Shown in pieces: positions 1 to 9,182 of a stretch of DNA of 64,000 nt; position 1 is the first letter of the stretch, and each line of letters opens with the position of its first letter. The position numbers and the translations under genes were made by a program. This stretch comes from Paraburkholderia sp. Ac-20340 (GTDB lineage Bacteria; Pseudomonadota; Gammaproteobacteria; Burkholderiales; Burkholderiaceae): positions 62,001 through 126,000 of the forward strand of contig NZ_JAAGPR010000007.1 in assembly GCF_017104965.1 (NCBI RefSeq). Direction: 5' to 3'. The notes below the pieces were generated by a model. That model was not told the origin of the DNA and did not search any database. It saw only the letters and a program-made list of their open reading frames with translations.

Positions 1-443
1 TGCCAACCTCACCTTCGGCATGGCAGTCCACCACTTGGTAGACATTCTTCCAACGCATCCACCTGCTCCTTTACTGTAAAGGGTTACAGACTCCGCTTTC
101 TGCCCTTAAACCAAACCAGACGGGTTCGATACGCTCTTACCCAACTATGCCCGTTACATTCGACCAGTCTTTTTTCTGTAAAAAACACGACGTCAGGGGT
201 ATGATAGCAGCGTGTCCGACTGGTGTGTTGCAGAAAAATACCTAGTGAGTCGTTTGCGAAGATTGGCATCACGACCGAAATAACGTTGTTTTTAAACGAT
301 AAATTACCTCAGACAGCGATTGACCTTCGAGCTACGGTGCATCCAATGCACTGAAAGTAATCGTTTTCTTCGATGCGCGTGAGCGCTCCGACCGGCGCCA
401 AGACATGCCGCTGAAGCCGAACTGAGATTTTTGGAACTTGGAA
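1..443. other. Intergenic region upstream of the LacI gene
   Basis: No convincing gene is seen in the first 443 bases; the short reading frames here lack ribosome binding sites and protein-like composition. The notable element is a TGTAA-N4-TTACA dyad at 75-88, annotated separately, which may belong to autoregulation of the LacI gene or to a gene left of the window. Confidence 0.5.
75..88. promoter_or_regulatory. Probable LacI-family operator (TGTAAAGGGTTACA)
   Basis: An inverted repeat of the form TGTAA-N4-TTACA. Full or slightly degenerate copies recur at 2324-2337, 2477-2490, 11420-11433 and 11552-11565, always between genes. It lies 356 bp upstream of the LacI-family regulator, which is the obvious binding candidate. 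Confidence 0.6.
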
Positions 444-1508
444 ATGAACAAACCTAGACAGAAAGCTAACGTGACGGACGTTGCAAAGGCAGCAGGCGTA
501 TCCGTCGCAACTGTGTCGCGGGCGTTCAACCTGCCGCACCTCGTCCGCGAGGAAGTGCGGGACAAAGTTCTTGCCGTCGCACAGAAGCTTGGCTATAGCG
601 CTAACCCGTCGGCGAAAGCACTCCGACTGCAAAAAACGCACATCATCGGCGCAGTCATTCCCACACTCGACTACTCGATTTTTGCGCGACTTGTGCACAG
701 CTTTGAGGAGAAGATGACGGCAGCGGGATATAGCGTCTTCGTGCTGACAACTGGGTTCGACAACACGAACATGTTCGAACAAGTTCGGGCACTTGTAGAA
801 AAAGGCGCGGAAGCGCTTCTTTTTGTCGGACGTATCGATGATGAGCGCCTTCGTGAATATCTCGTCGACAAGGATATTCCGTGCGTTTCGACCTACTCGT
901 TCACAAACGACGAGCACTTCCCATCAATCGGCTTCGACAACTATTCCGCGACAAAACAGATGGTGGAGTTCCTGTTGCGCCTTGGCCACAAACGCCTGGT
1001 CATGATGGCGGGTCCTGTGCGCGGAAACGACAGGCAGCAATCGAGGATTCAAGCTTTTCAGGACACGCTCAAAGCGCATGGCCTGGGAGATGAGTGCCAT
1101 GTTATTGAGAAGAGCTACGGCTCCGCTGTCTTCCGCGGCGGGGAAGCGATGCGCCAAATAAACGATGAGTTTCCCGGGACCACTGCCGTCGTTTGTAACA
1201 GCGACATCTTCGCATTCAGTGCAATTGCTGAATGTCGCCGACTCGGACTCCGTGTGCCCGAAGACATTTCCATTACCGGCTTTGACGACGACGACTACAC
1301 AACGATTTTCGAGCCACCACTGACCACAATATCAGTTCCGGCTCCGGAAATGGGTCACCATGCAGCACAGGCGATACTCGATGCGCTGAGTGACCGGAAG
1401 AAAATCATGTCCGTCAGGCTAGATACAAAGTTGGTTGTACGAGACTCAACGAGCGTCCCGCCAGCTCGAGAGGCCTCTGAGGCGCGTCCAACCACCCAAG
1501 AAGCCTGA
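444..1508 (+). CDS. LacI-family transcriptional regulator
   Basis: A 354-residue LacI/GalR-type repressor. The N-terminus carries the classic helix-turn-helix and hinge (VTDVAKAAGVSVATVSRAFN, about residues 10-30), followed by a periplasmic-binding-protein-like ligand domain ending with the typical GFDDDDYTTIFEPPLTTI segment. The ATG at 444 is preferred over an in-frame TTG six bases upstream because the HTH then starts at the usual distance. It is convergent with the DUF1349 gene. The repeated TGTAA-N4-TTACA dyads near the NCS1 permease, cupin operon and aspartase are its likely operators, which would make it the local repressor of the 2-13 kb catabolic genes. The effector is unknown. Confidence 0.9.
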   Translation: MNKPRQKANVTDVAKAAGVSVATVSRAFNLPHLVREEVRDKVLAVAQKLGYSANPSAKALRLQKTHIIGAVIPTLDYSIFARLVHSFEEKMTAAGYSVFVLTTGFDNTNMFEQVRALVEKGAEALLFVGRIDDERLREYLVDKDIPCVSTYSFTNDEHFPSIGFDNYSATKQMVEFLLRLGHKRLVMMAGPVRGNDRQQSRIQAFQDTLKAHGLGDECHVIEKSYGSAVFRGGEAMRQINDEFPGTTAVVCNSDIFAFSAIAECRRLGLRVPEDISITGFDDDDYTTIFEPPLTTISVPAPEMGHHAAQAILDALSDRKKIMSVRLDTKLVVRDSTSVPPAREASEARPTTQEA

Positions 1509-1573
1509 GCCATGCGATGCGGGACCACCTGAGCCTTCACATGTGCGCAGATGGCCCCGAACAAAATCGTCGA

Positions 1574-2149
1574 CTACCGCAAGTCATGGAGGTCGCGGCC
1601 AAGCGGTGCACTGACAGCGAACTTCGAAAATTCAACTTCGAGCCCCGCTCTCTCAGGGGTACAGCAGTAAATCCCAATCATGTAGCGACCGGAAACGGGG
1701 AACGGTGCGAGGCGAAGCATCGGCCACCGCTCGCCATCGAGCGAATACTGCACACGCAGAACACCTTCGCAAATCCCCAACCTTACCCAAAGTCCGTCAC
1801 TGGTGTCAGCGACCGTCCCGGTCGCCCAATCTGAGCGACCAGCTGTCAGAACACTACCGAGCAGAATTTCGCCATCGCTGAACTCTGCGCCAGCCTTGAC
1901 CCAGTTGGACTCGTCGATTCTCAACATCAAGCCTGCCTGGTCATATAGCTCGCGGAAGTTCGCGCGGATGAACACCTGGGCGGAGACGTCTCCTGTCACC
2001 TCAAGCCCAAAACAGTGGCCGGAATGCCTCGTAAATCCGTAGTGCGTCTCTCGCCAAAAGTCCGAGTCCTCTGAAGTGCGTACTCGCAGAATTTCTCCCT
2101 CGACACTCCAAACCTCTGGTGGGTTGAGCCATCGACACGATTCGAACAT
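1574..2149 (-). CDS. DUF1349 family protein (concanavalin-like fold)
   Basis: A 191-residue protein starting MFESCRWLNPPEVWS, with the DFWRETHYGF and SGHCFGLEV blocks typical of DUF1349, a family of small jelly-roll (concanavalin A-like) proteins. Members often sit beside sugar-utilisation genes, but their biochemical role is not settled. The longer reading frame extends upstream to 2269; I chose the ATG at 2149 because it matches the family N-terminus and is preceded by GGAGAGG. It is divergent from the NCS1 permease, with two LacI-type dyads between them, so it probably belongs to the same regulon. Confidence 0.8.
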   Translation of the reverse strand: MFESCRWLNPPEVWSVEGEILRVRTSEDSDFWRETHYGFTRHSGHCFGLEVTGDVSAQVFIRANFRELYDQAGLMLRIDESNWVKAGAEFSDGEILLGSVLTAGRSDWATGTVADTSDGLWVRLGICEGVLRVQYSLDGERWPMLRLAPFPVSGRYMIGIYCCTPERAGLEVEFSKFAVSAPLGRDLHDLR

Positions 2150-2323
2150 AAAGCCTCTCCATATCATCAGGCCTGCACCAAGTTGCAACGCCCCAAAAGT
2201 CACCATTACGCACTTTCCGCGGGCATCCGCCGAAATGTCCTGCGTGATTTCCCCGCGCTTCCGAGCCACAATCCGCCGAAACTGCGTCTACACAAGTACT
2301 GGCACAGATACTGCTTATATCAA

Positions 2324-2337
2324 TGTAATCCTTTACT
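2324..2337. promoter_or_regulatory. Probable LacI-family operator, DUF1349 side
   Basis: TGTAATCCTTTACT, a one-mismatch copy of the TGTAA-N4-TTACA dyad, 175 bp upstream of the DUF1349 start codon. It is one of two copies in the divergent DUF1349-NCS1 interval. Confidence 0.6.
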
Positions 2338-2476
2338 TTCAAAACACCAATACGTCGCCTTCCAAGCGTTTTTGTCACTATACGCCGTTCGGAATACTTC
2401 CCTGATACGTCAATTAGCACCGTAAATTCCGGCGTTTTTTGACCTGCGATAGGGAAACCCCGCATTGATGTTGGAA

Positions 2477-2490
2477 TGTAAAGGATTACA
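2477..2490. promoter_or_regulatory. Probable LacI-family operator, NCS1 side
   Basis: TGTAAAGGATTACA, a perfect TGTAA-N4-TTACA dyad, 115 bp upstream of the NCS1 permease start codon. It lies 153 bp from the copy at 2324, a spacing compatible with repression by DNA looping. Confidence 0.65.
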
Positions 2491-2604
2491 GTTTACGCAT
2501 GCCGCAGAAGCGTCGGTACGGTCTACCGTCCGAGTTTCGCGCTATATGCATCAGCCGGATGCAGGAGCTGGCCGGCTTGCGCTTTTTACCCTTGCGAGGA
2601 CGCG

Positions 2605-3978
2605 ATGGACATCGAAAATAGAAGTATTGAATTCATTCCCGAGAATGAGCGTTACGGCAAACCAAGCCGTCTCTTCACGATTTGGTTCAGCGCCAACATG
2701 CAAGTCACCACTCTCGTGGTCGGTACGCTCGGTGTGGCAGCAGGACTCAGCGTGTTCTGGACCATCGTCGGCCTCATTTTGGGCAACCTTATTGGCACAG
2801 TCTTCATGGCTGGCCACTCGGCGCAAGGCCCCCATCTGGGCATTCCGCAGATGATTCAGAGCCGCGCACAGTTCGGCGTTTTCGGCGCCGGCATTCCGCT
2901 GTTCATCGTCGTCATCTCGTACATTCTTTTCACGGCTGCCAACGGTGTCGTGATGAGGGACTCCATCAAGTCAATCTTCTTCATGTCCGACAATACGGCC
3001 ATCATCGTGTTTGGCCTGCTGACTTTGATTATCAGCTACATCGGCTATGAATTGATTCACCGCATGGGTGCATGGATGTCTGCCCTTTCCGGCATCATCT
3101 TCGCTGTAGCCGCATTTGTCGCCTTCCAGAAGCCCTTCTCGGCACATGCGTTCTCGGCAAGCACGCACGGCTACATCAACAGCGCATTCATGCTTGTGGT
3201 TGCGCAAGCGGCTTCTTGGACCCTCGGCTTCGGCCCGTACGTCGCCGACTACTCGCGCTACCTGCCGAAAAACATCTCGACTAAGCAGACGTTCTGGTTC
3301 AGCTACATTGGCAATGCCCTCGGCTCCACGCTCGTTATGATTCTTGGCGCCATCCTCGCCGGCGGTATCGCTGACGTGACGAAAGACCCGGGTACGGGCC
3401 TCGCGAGCCTCTTCGCTGGCTGGTCGCGTCCGGCGCTGATTATCATCGTCCTCGGCGTGCTCGAAATCAACGTGCTGAACCTGTACAGCGCCTATATGTC
3501 GACCACGACGATTTTCACCGGCTTCAAAGGCATGTCGCGAGTCAGCAAGACCATGAAATTCACCATCATGGCCCTGATTGCTATCGTTGCTACGGCAATC
3601 GCAATCGGCACGCAATACCACTTCAACGATTACTTCTCCGACATCCTGGTTGCACAGATTTATGTTCTCGTGCCTTGGAGTTCGATTAACCTGGTCGACT
3701 ACTACCTCGTGCGTAAAGGCCGATACAGCGTGCCTGACATGTACAACGAGAACGGCATCTACGGCAAATACAACTGGTCGACACTCACCATTTTCCTGGT
3801 TGCAGTCCTGGTTCAAGTTCCCTTCATGGACATGTCGTTCTATCACAGCTACTTCGCCAAGCTGATTGGCGCAGACGTGAGCTGGATTCCGAGCTTGCTG
3901 GTGCCGGGCGCGCTCTACTACTTTGTGAATCGTCGCCGGGGACTCTCGCTGGTCCCTAACCTGTCGGCACATCAGTAA
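2605..3978 (+). CDS. NCS1-family permease (nucleobase/hydantoin/vitamin type)
   Basis: A 457-residue inner-membrane transporter with about 12 hydrophobic segments and the NCS1 hallmark N-terminus: RSIEFIPENERYG, then a first helix region WFSANMQVTTLVVGTLG and GHSAQGPHLGIPQMIQSR. NCS1 carriers import cytosine, purines, allantoin, hydantoins or B vitamins with Na+ or H+; the substrate cannot be read from sequence. The ATG follows a GAGG motif. A perfect LacI-type dyad lies 115 bp upstream and a hairpin follows the gene. With the aspartate-handling operon in the same putative regulon, a nitrogen-containing substrate is plausible. Confidence 0.88.
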   Translation: MDIENRSIEFIPENERYGKPSRLFTIWFSANMQVTTLVVGTLGVAAGLSVFWTIVGLILGNLIGTVFMAGHSAQGPHLGIPQMIQSRAQFGVFGAGIPLFIVVISYILFTAANGVVMRDSIKSIFFMSDNTAIIVFGLLTLIISYIGYELIHRMGAWMSALSGIIFAVAAFVAFQKPFSAHAFSASTHGYINSAFMLVVAQAASWTLGFGPYVADYSRYLPKNISTKQTFWFSYIGNALGSTLVMILGAILAGGIADVTKDPGTGLASLFAGWSRPALIIIVLGVLEINVLNLYSAYMSTTTIFTGFKGMSRVSKTMKFTIMALIAIVATAIAIGTQYHFNDYFSDILVAQIYVLVPWSSINLVDYYLVRKGRYSVPDMYNENGIYGKYNWSTLTIFLVAVLVQVPFMDMSFYHSYFAKLIGADVSWIPSLLVPGALYYFVNRRRGLSLVPNLSAHQ

Positions 3979-4000
3979 TACCCTCTCCACCGGTCAATAT

Positions 4001-4031
4001 CCTTCCCGCGACACCCTGGCTCGCGGGAAGG
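4001..4031 (+). terminator. Hairpin after the NCS1 permease gene
   Basis: An 11-bp perfect stem (CCTTCCCGCGA paired with TCGCGGGAAGG) with a 9-base loop starts 22 bp after the stop codon. The T-rich stretch begins about 12 bases later, so termination efficiency is uncertain. Confidence 0.55.
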
Positions 4032-4187
4032 ACGATTCCCAAGTTTTTCGGATTTTTTTCTCCTTAAAAATAAGTTGTCCTTGGGAATATCTGGTGTGCC
4101 GCCTTCTTGCAGCATCTCCAAGTAGTTCTGATGTGGCCGCGCTCTCGCTGAGCGCGTGGCCTTTGTCTACTCCAAATTTATAAAATC

Positions 4188-5321
4188 ATGAATCGGATTA
4201 CGCTGTCAGCAATTTCCCTCGCGGTCACGAGCATGCTGTCGTTCTCCGCTCACGCGCAGAGTTCGGTAACCCTTTATGGGATTGTGGATACGGGCCTCGC
4301 GTATGTGCACAACAGCGATGGCCACTCGAGCCAGTGGAAGATGTCGTCGGGCAACCTGTCGCAAAGTGAATGGGGCCTTAAAGGAAGTGAAGACCTCGGC
4401 GGCGGTTTGTCTGCCGTCTTCCAGCTCGAAAACGGATTCGACATCGGAACCGGTATTGCACAACAGAACAGCCGTCTCTTCGGCCGTCAGGCATTTGTGG
4501 GGCTCGCCAGCACGCAATTCGGCACGCTGACGTTTGGGCGGCAGTACGACCCTCTCTCTGACCTCGTTCAGCCGATTACCGCTGACCAGTTCTCTGGCTT
4601 CTTTGCATCTCCTGGCGACGTCGACAACTACGACAGCAGTGCACGTTTCAACAATACAGCCAAATGGACCAGCCCAAGCTGGGGTGGCGTCACCTTGGAG
4701 GCGATGTATGGCTTCGGGGGAGTGGCAGGTGCGACGGGTTCTGGCCAGACGTGGTCTGTAGGAGCTGCATACGCTCAGGGACCCTTCTCTGTTGCTGCAG
4801 GCTATCTGCACATCGACAACGGCAACGCACAAGCAACAACGCGCGGAACAACGTCGGCGGATACGCTCTTCAACAGCCCGGTCAATTCTGCGTACGCTAG
4901 TGCGCGCGCTATCAACATCGCGCGTATTGGCGGTCAATACGTGATTGGCCCCGTAACAGTAGGCGCAGCATATAGCTTCACCGACTACGTGGCCGATGCA
5001 GCATCAAGCTTCGGCACAAACGAGAAATATCACAACGGCTCAGTCTTCGCGCTGTGGCAGGTCACCTCGGCTTTCTCGGCGATTGCCGGTTATAACTACA
5101 CCAAGGCAAATGGTGATTCGTCAGCCAAATACCATCAGGTCAACGTGGGTGGTGATTACCTGCTGAGCAAACGCACCGACGTGTATGTGATGGCCGGGTA
5201 CCAACATGCAAGCGGCAGCAATGGCGACGGACCGGCGCAGGCAGTTATCGGCTCCTTCGATATCCCGTCGGGAGCAAACTCACAGATAATGGCCATCGTG
5301 GGGATGCGTCACCGCTTCTAA
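4188..5321 (+). CDS. Outer-membrane porin, Burkholderia/Neisseria general porin type
   Basis: A 377-residue trimeric 16-strand porin precursor. It has a signal peptide of about 23 residues cleaved after AHA, the canonical mature start QSSVTLYGIVDTGLAY, the SEWGLKGSEDLGGGLSAVFQLENGF block, and a C-terminal MRHRF ending in Phe, the beta-barrel assembly signal. Such porins give passive entry of small solutes. It follows the NCS1 permease and may serve the same pathway. A close paralogue lies at 37379. It is convergent with the MFS gene and separated from it by a strong hairpin. Confidence 0.93.
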   Translation: MNRITLSAISLAVTSMLSFSAHAQSSVTLYGIVDTGLAYVHNSDGHSSQWKMSSGNLSQSEWGLKGSEDLGGGLSAVFQLENGFDIGTGIAQQNSRLFGRQAFVGLASTQFGTLTFGRQYDPLSDLVQPITADQFSGFFASPGDVDNYDSSARFNNTAKWTSPSWGGVTLEAMYGFGGVAGATGSGQTWSVGAAYAQGPFSVAAGYLHIDNGNAQATTRGTTSADTLFNSPVNSAYASARAINIARIGGQYVIGPVTVGAAYSFTDYVADAASSFGTNEKYHNGSVFALWQVTSAFSAIAGYNYTKANGDSSAKYHQVNVGGDYLLSKRTDVYVMAGYQHASGSNGDGPAQAVIGSFDIPSGANSQIMAIVGMRHRF

Positions 5322-5327
5322 ACGAAA

Positions 5328-5368
5328 GAGCCTTGGCGAACTGCTTATTTAGCCGTTCGCCAAGGCTC
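5328..5368. terminator. Hairpin between convergent porin and MFS genes
   Basis: A 14-bp perfect stem, GAGCCTTGGCGAAC with GTTCGCCAAGGCTC and a 13-base loop, directly after the porin stop codon. It has no long T-run on either side but is positioned to separate the two convergent transcripts. Confidence 0.6.
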
Positions 5369-5435
5369 GAGAAGCACCCGATACCTAAGCACTTTGCCAT
5401 GCCTATCTTTCTGTCAGTACGGATTCGATTTCAGC

Positions 5436-6644
5436 TTAGTGTGTTTGTGTGCGATGGACCGAAGAGTCCTTGAACAGAATCCAACCAACCAGCGCCGCCA
5501 AAACGAGCAGTCCAGCGAGCAGCGAAAACGCGACGCGCAGTCCCACAGCATGGGAGACGAAACCGATGGCGGCTGGGCCGGCTAATGCACCGGCGTATCC
5601 CATTGTCGTCAATGCAGCGACCGCAGCTCCCGGCTCCATCGCCTTTTGACTGCCTACAGCACTAAACAGAACTGGAACTATGTTCGCGCATCCAGCGCCA
5701 GTCAGCAGAAACCCCGCGATTGCGAATGCGCCAGAAGGCGCAAAAAGCGCAAGTACGATACCAGCAGCACCGCAAATTCCGCCTATTGCCACTATGAGCG
5801 CCGGCTTCGCCCTGCGTGACAATGCGTCACCCAAGAGACGACCAACCGCCATTGCGATTGCAAAGCCCGTGTAACCCAGCCCAGCAAGGCGCTCCGGAAA
5901 TGACTTGGTGACCGTCAGAAAAAGTGCACTCCAGTCAAGCATCGCTCCTTCGACGAGAAACACGCAGAGGCCGACAAGCCCCATAGCGACTACACTGCCA
6001 TGCGGAAGCGCAAAACCTCCTCCACCATCTGCACGCATACTGCTGGGAATCAGCGCCTTCGCCGAAATCGCAGTCAGCGCCACGACACCAGCTGAAACCG
6101 TGCAGGCGACGACTAGCGGTGTTACTCCGACCGAGAGCAAACCGCTACCGAGAACTGAGCCTGCAATGCCACCCACGCTGAAAAGACCGTGGAATCCTGA
6201 CATAAGCGCTCGCCCGGCGCCCTTCTCGACCAGCAGCGCATGCACATTGATAGAAACATCCAGAAGTCCAACCGCCGCACCGAATAGCAATAGCGAAACG
6301 GCCATTGATGGCACAGTGGCCTCAAACGCTAAAAGAGGAAGAGCGAGCGACATCATGCTGACCCCGAGCAAAATTACTGCTCGCGGGCCGACACGCTTGA
6401 TTATCTGGTGACAAAGCGGCATCGAGATTACCGAGCCAGCTCCGAGACACAGAATCAGAAGACCCAGCGTCGCATCACCAACGCCGAGGCGCGATTTTGC
6501 GAAGGGAACCAGCGGAGCCCAAATAGAGACCCCGATTCCGGTGACAAGGAAAGCGACTCTCGTCGCGAACACCTGTCGACTGCCAATACTCGCATCTGCA
6601 GCGACCACCTGTCGCGTACAGGTGTTAGACGCTGTAGAGTCCAT
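5436..6644 (-). CDS. MFS transporter
   Basis: A 402-residue major facilitator protein with about 12 hydrophobic helices. The WAPLVPFAKSRLGVGDATLGLLILCLGAGS region and the MSGFHGLFSVGG motif place it with the small sugar/drug transporters annotated as YbjJ-like. Its start codon overlaps the end of the upstream glycosyltransferase gene by 20 bp, so the two are co-transcribed. A clear paralogue lies at 38759, again next to a porin. Substrate unknown. Confidence 0.85.
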   Translation of the reverse strand: MDSTASNTCTRQVVAADASIGSRQVFATRVAFLVTGIGVSIWAPLVPFAKSRLGVGDATLGLLILCLGAGSVISMPLCHQIIKRVGPRAVILLGVSMMSLALPLLAFEATVPSMAVSLLLFGAAVGLLDVSINVHALLVEKGAGRALMSGFHGLFSVGGIAGSVLGSGLLSVGVTPLVVACTVSAGVVALTAISAKALIPSSMRADGGGGFALPHGSVVAMGLVGLCVFLVEGAMLDWSALFLTVTKSFPERLAGLGYTGFAIAMAVGRLLGDALSRRAKPALIVAIGGICGAAGIVLALFAPSGAFAIAGFLLTGAGCANIVPVLFSAVGSQKAMEPGAAVAALTTMGYAGALAGPAAIGFVSHAVGLRVAFSLLAGLLVLAALVGWILFKDSSVHRTQTH

Positions 6645-7692
6645 TTCGTGCTTCCCGGGATGTCTGCTTGACCAATGCCTTGTAAGTCACTACGTAGTCG
6701 CTTGCCATGCGCTCCGCCGTATAGCGGCGCTCAAATTGACTGCGGATTTCCTCCCGCGACAGCTCTCCAATTTGCCCGACTGCGTCTACGGCTTCCTGTA
6801 TATCGCTGACGATGTACCCTGTGACGCCGTGGTCAATAACTTCCGGAACCGAGCCTCGCCGAAATGCGATGGTAGGCGTGCCACAGGCCATGGCCTCAAT
6901 CATCACCAACCCGAAAGGCTCCGGCCAGTCGATAGGCAGAAGCAGCGCCCGTGCTCCGGAGAGGAAAGCGGGCTTCTGTGTCTCGTTGATTTCACCAATG
7001 AACTCGACATCGCTGGTAGCAAGTAGCGGCTTGATTTCACGCTCGTAGTAGTCGACATCGACCCTGTCCACCTTCGCAGCAATTTTCAGCGGAAGACCCG
7101 TCGCCGCGGCAATCTTGATTGCTGAATCGACGCCCTTTTCAGGACAAATGCGGCCGAGAAAAGCTAGATATGCTCCGTCCGCTTTGTGTGGCAGTGGGGT
7201 CAACAAGCCCGCAGGGAGTCCATGCTGGACAGTGGATACCCAATTTGCTGTCGGCATCGGCACCCGTTGTGCGTCCGAGATTGAGACAAGTGGCGCTTCG
7301 GGGAAACGTTTGAACGCGGGGTGGATTTCCGGCAAGTCCAGTCGGCCATGCAGCGTTGTGACGAACGGAATTCCAAGCTCACTGAAGAGCGGGAAAGGCA
7401 GATAATCAAGGTGGAAGTGGAGAATGTCAAACTCGTCTGCAAGACGTCGCACATGCTCGAGCATCAAAAAATGAGGGGCATTGGTGTCGCGAATCGTCCT
7501 GTCGAGGCGAAGTGCAGTCGGCCACGAAGCGTGGAGATTTGCCTTGGTCACCGAATCGCCACTCGCAAAGAGAGTTACATCATGCCCGAGGTCCACCAGT
7601 GCGTCAGTGAGATATGAGACGACACGCTCCGTGCCGCCATACAGCTTCGGAGGGACAGCCTCATGAAGCGGAGCAATTTGTGCAATTCGCAT
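6625..7692 (-). CDS. Glycosyltransferase family 4
   Basis: A 355-residue GT-B fold enzyme. The N-terminal half has MRIAQIAPLHEAVPPKLYGGTERVV, the acceptor-side signature of GT4 enzymes. The C-terminal half has FLGRICPEKGVD and the nucleotide-sugar binding stretch PEPFGLVMIEAMACGTPTIA, containing the E-x7-E motif. It probably transfers a hexose from a nucleotide sugar to an unknown acceptor. It is the first gene of a two-gene unit with the MFS transporter. Its link to the neighbouring catabolic genes is not obvious. Confidence 0.85.
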   Translation of the reverse strand: MRIAQIAPLHEAVPPKLYGGTERVVSYLTDALVDLGHDVTLFASGDSVTKANLHASWPTALRLDRTIRDTNAPHFLMLEHVRRLADEFDILHFHLDYLPFPLFSELGIPFVTTLHGRLDLPEIHPAFKRFPEAPLVSISDAQRVPMPTANWVSTVQHGLPAGLLTPLPHKADGAYLAFLGRICPEKGVDSAIKIAAATGLPLKIAAKVDRVDVDYYEREIKPLLATSDVEFIGEINETQKPAFLSGARALLLPIDWPEPFGLVMIEAMACGTPTIAFRRGSVPEVIDHGVTGYIVSDIQEAVDAVGQIGELSREEIRSQFERRYTAERMASDYVVTYKALVKQTSREARNGLYSV

Positions 7693-7707
7693 CAGTCAAT
7701 CTTCCTG

Positions 7708-7743
7708 AAAAAAAAGCGCGCAGAACGCGAACGCTCTGCGCGC
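7708..7743 (-). terminator. Intrinsic terminator of the cupin-NIPSNAP operon
   Basis: On the minus strand a 9-bp stem (GCGCGCAGA with TCTGCGCGC, 10-base loop) is followed by eight T residues. It lies 81 bp after the NIPSNAP stop codon and just before the glycosyltransferase start, so it ends the operon and insulates the next gene. Confidence 0.85.
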
Positions 7744-7824
7744 AAAAGTGAGGTGTAGGGACCTCACGCATGGTTTGGTGCATTCATTGGTCCGCTCGCG
7801 CCGCCCTCGGGTTACCTTCCTCGC

Positions 7825-8403
7825 TTAACGATATGGGCCTGCGGAGATTTTTCGGGAGCTGGCGTAGATGACGCCAAGGTCGTCCAACTCCCCATGGCGG
7901 GCCGGAACCGACTGTTCGTCGCCAAGAACATAGATTGTGTTCGGGTCAGGAAACTCGCCAATCCATATTCCGTCGTATCTCGCTGCGCTCCCCTGGTCAA
8001 TTGCCGCAGCGATACTTGGCGCTGTCCCCAACCGGCAGCGCAGCATGTGCAGAACACGCCCATCCAATTCTGGGAAGTGAGCCCCAGGCTCCGAACGAAT
8101 TCGGCCACCAGCTGGATTCAGAATGGTAAGAAACTGCGAGGACACTCGCCTAGCCGCTTCCGGCAAGAACGTTCGCGACCAGGCATCGACCTTCCCAAGT
8201 GCTGAACGCTTCTGGGCGCGGTCCTCAAGAGAAGCATATTCCCAGATGTGGACAAACTTCACATACTCGCCATCGACCGTCCAGTTACCCACAAGGCGAC
8301 CATAGTCGTTGCCGCGAATCGGCATACCCACATCTCGAAAGAGGTCGAAGTATGGCTGAGCATTTTCCACGTCAAGCGTGTACTCTCGCAGTTCATAAAT
8401 CAT
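7825..8403 (-). CDS. NIPSNAP-family protein
   Basis: A 192-residue protein with two ferredoxin-like NIPSNAP halves; the start MIYELREYTLDVENAQPYFDLF is characteristic. NIPSNAP proteins belong to the dimeric alpha+beta barrel group and are frequent passengers in catabolic operons, without a firmly assigned reaction. It is the last gene of the minus-strand cupin/hydrolase/dehydrogenase operon, 14 bp after the SDR gene, and is followed by an intrinsic terminator. Confidence 0.82.
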   Translation of the reverse strand: MIYELREYTLDVENAQPYFDLFRDVGMPIRGNDYGRLVGNWTVDGEYVKFVHIWEYASLEDRAQKRSALGKVDAWSRTFLPEAARRVSSQFLTILNPAGGRIRSEPGAHFPELDGRVLHMLRCRLGTAPSIAAAIDQGSAARYDGIWIGEFPDPNTIYVLGDEQSVPARHGELDDLGVIYASSRKISAGPYR

Positions 8404-8417
8404 CGCGCAGCCCTTCG

Positions 8418-9170
8418 TTAGCGAGCGGTATAGCCGCCGTCGACGGTGACCATCGAACCCGTCACAAACGAGGATTCATCCGATGCAAGATACAAAATTG
8501 CGGTGGCGATTTCGTCAGGCGACGCGTAACGGTTCACCGGCGCGCGAGCTTTGAGTGCCGCCACGAATGCTTCCGGGTCCGGGACTTCCTTGAGCATCTG
8601 GTCATAGTATTTAGACCACGTAACGCCCGGCGCAACACTGTTCACGCGGACATTCGTTTCCGCGTGGTCCATCGCCATCGCGCGCGTCAGTGCAGCGACA
8701 CCACCCTTTGCTGCACAGTACGCTGCGCGGTCAGGAATACCGGCAACGGAGACTGTTGAGGCGAGATTGACGACCGAGCCCTTACCACGCTTGACCATCT
8801 CGGGAATCGCGAACTTCGAACAGAGGTACACGCTCTTCAGGTTCACGTCGATGAGCAAATCCCACTCATCTTCTTCGATGGTGACAACGCTGCCGCGGGT
8901 TCCCATACCGGCGTTGTTGACCAGAATGTCGAGGCCGCCGAACTTAGCCACAGTGGCTTGAACCATTTCCTTGACCTGCTGGGCGCTCGTTACGTCGACC
9001 TGAACTGCGAACGCCTTGTCACCAATGCTCTCAGCTACCGCTTTGGCCAGTTCGTAGTTACGGTCGGCAATAACAACATAGGCGCCTTCTTTGGCGAACA
9101 ATTCCGCCGTTGCTTCACCGATACCAGCGGCCGCCCCAGTCACCAGGGCAATTTTTCCTTCGAGTCGCAT
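8418..9170 (-). CDS. Short-chain dehydrogenase/reductase (SDR)
   Basis: A 250-residue classical SDR. It shows the TGAAAGIG cofactor motif near residue 10, the NNAG motif, the catalytic Ser (NLASTVSVAG), the Y-x3-K pair (YCAAKGG), and the C-terminal FVTGSMVTVDGGYT block. An acidic residue after the second beta strand (IADRN) suggests NAD+ preference. The ATG at 9170 is preceded by GAGG; an upstream in-frame GTG at 9182 is less likely. It probably oxidises a hydroxyl intermediate in the pathway of this operon. Confidence 0.9.
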   Translation of the reverse strand: MRLEGKIALVTGAAAGIGEATAELFAKEGAYVVIADRNYELAKAVAESIGDKAFAVQVDVTSAQQVKEMVQATVAKFGGLDILVNNAGMGTRGSVVTIEEDEWDLLIDVNLKSVYLCSKFAIPEMVKRGKGSVVNLASTVSVAGIPDRAAYCAAKGGVAALTRAMAMDHAETNVRVNSVAPGVTWSKYYDQMLKEVPDPEAFVAALKARAPVNRYASPDEIATAILYLASDESSFVTGSMVTVDGGYTAR

Positions 9171-9182
9171 TTCAATCCTCAC

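Noticed and set aside
84..272. Minus-strand 62-codon frame at the left end
   Set aside because: No ribosome site, no protein family resemblance, and it overlaps the LacI-type operator.
309..917. Long minus-strand frame opposite the LacI gene
   Set aside because: It is antisense to a clear LacI coding region and its composition is that of a shadow frame.
2971..3990. 339-codon minus-strand frame opposite the NCS1 gene
   Set aside because: Charged, His-rich composition typical of the antisense of a membrane protein gene.
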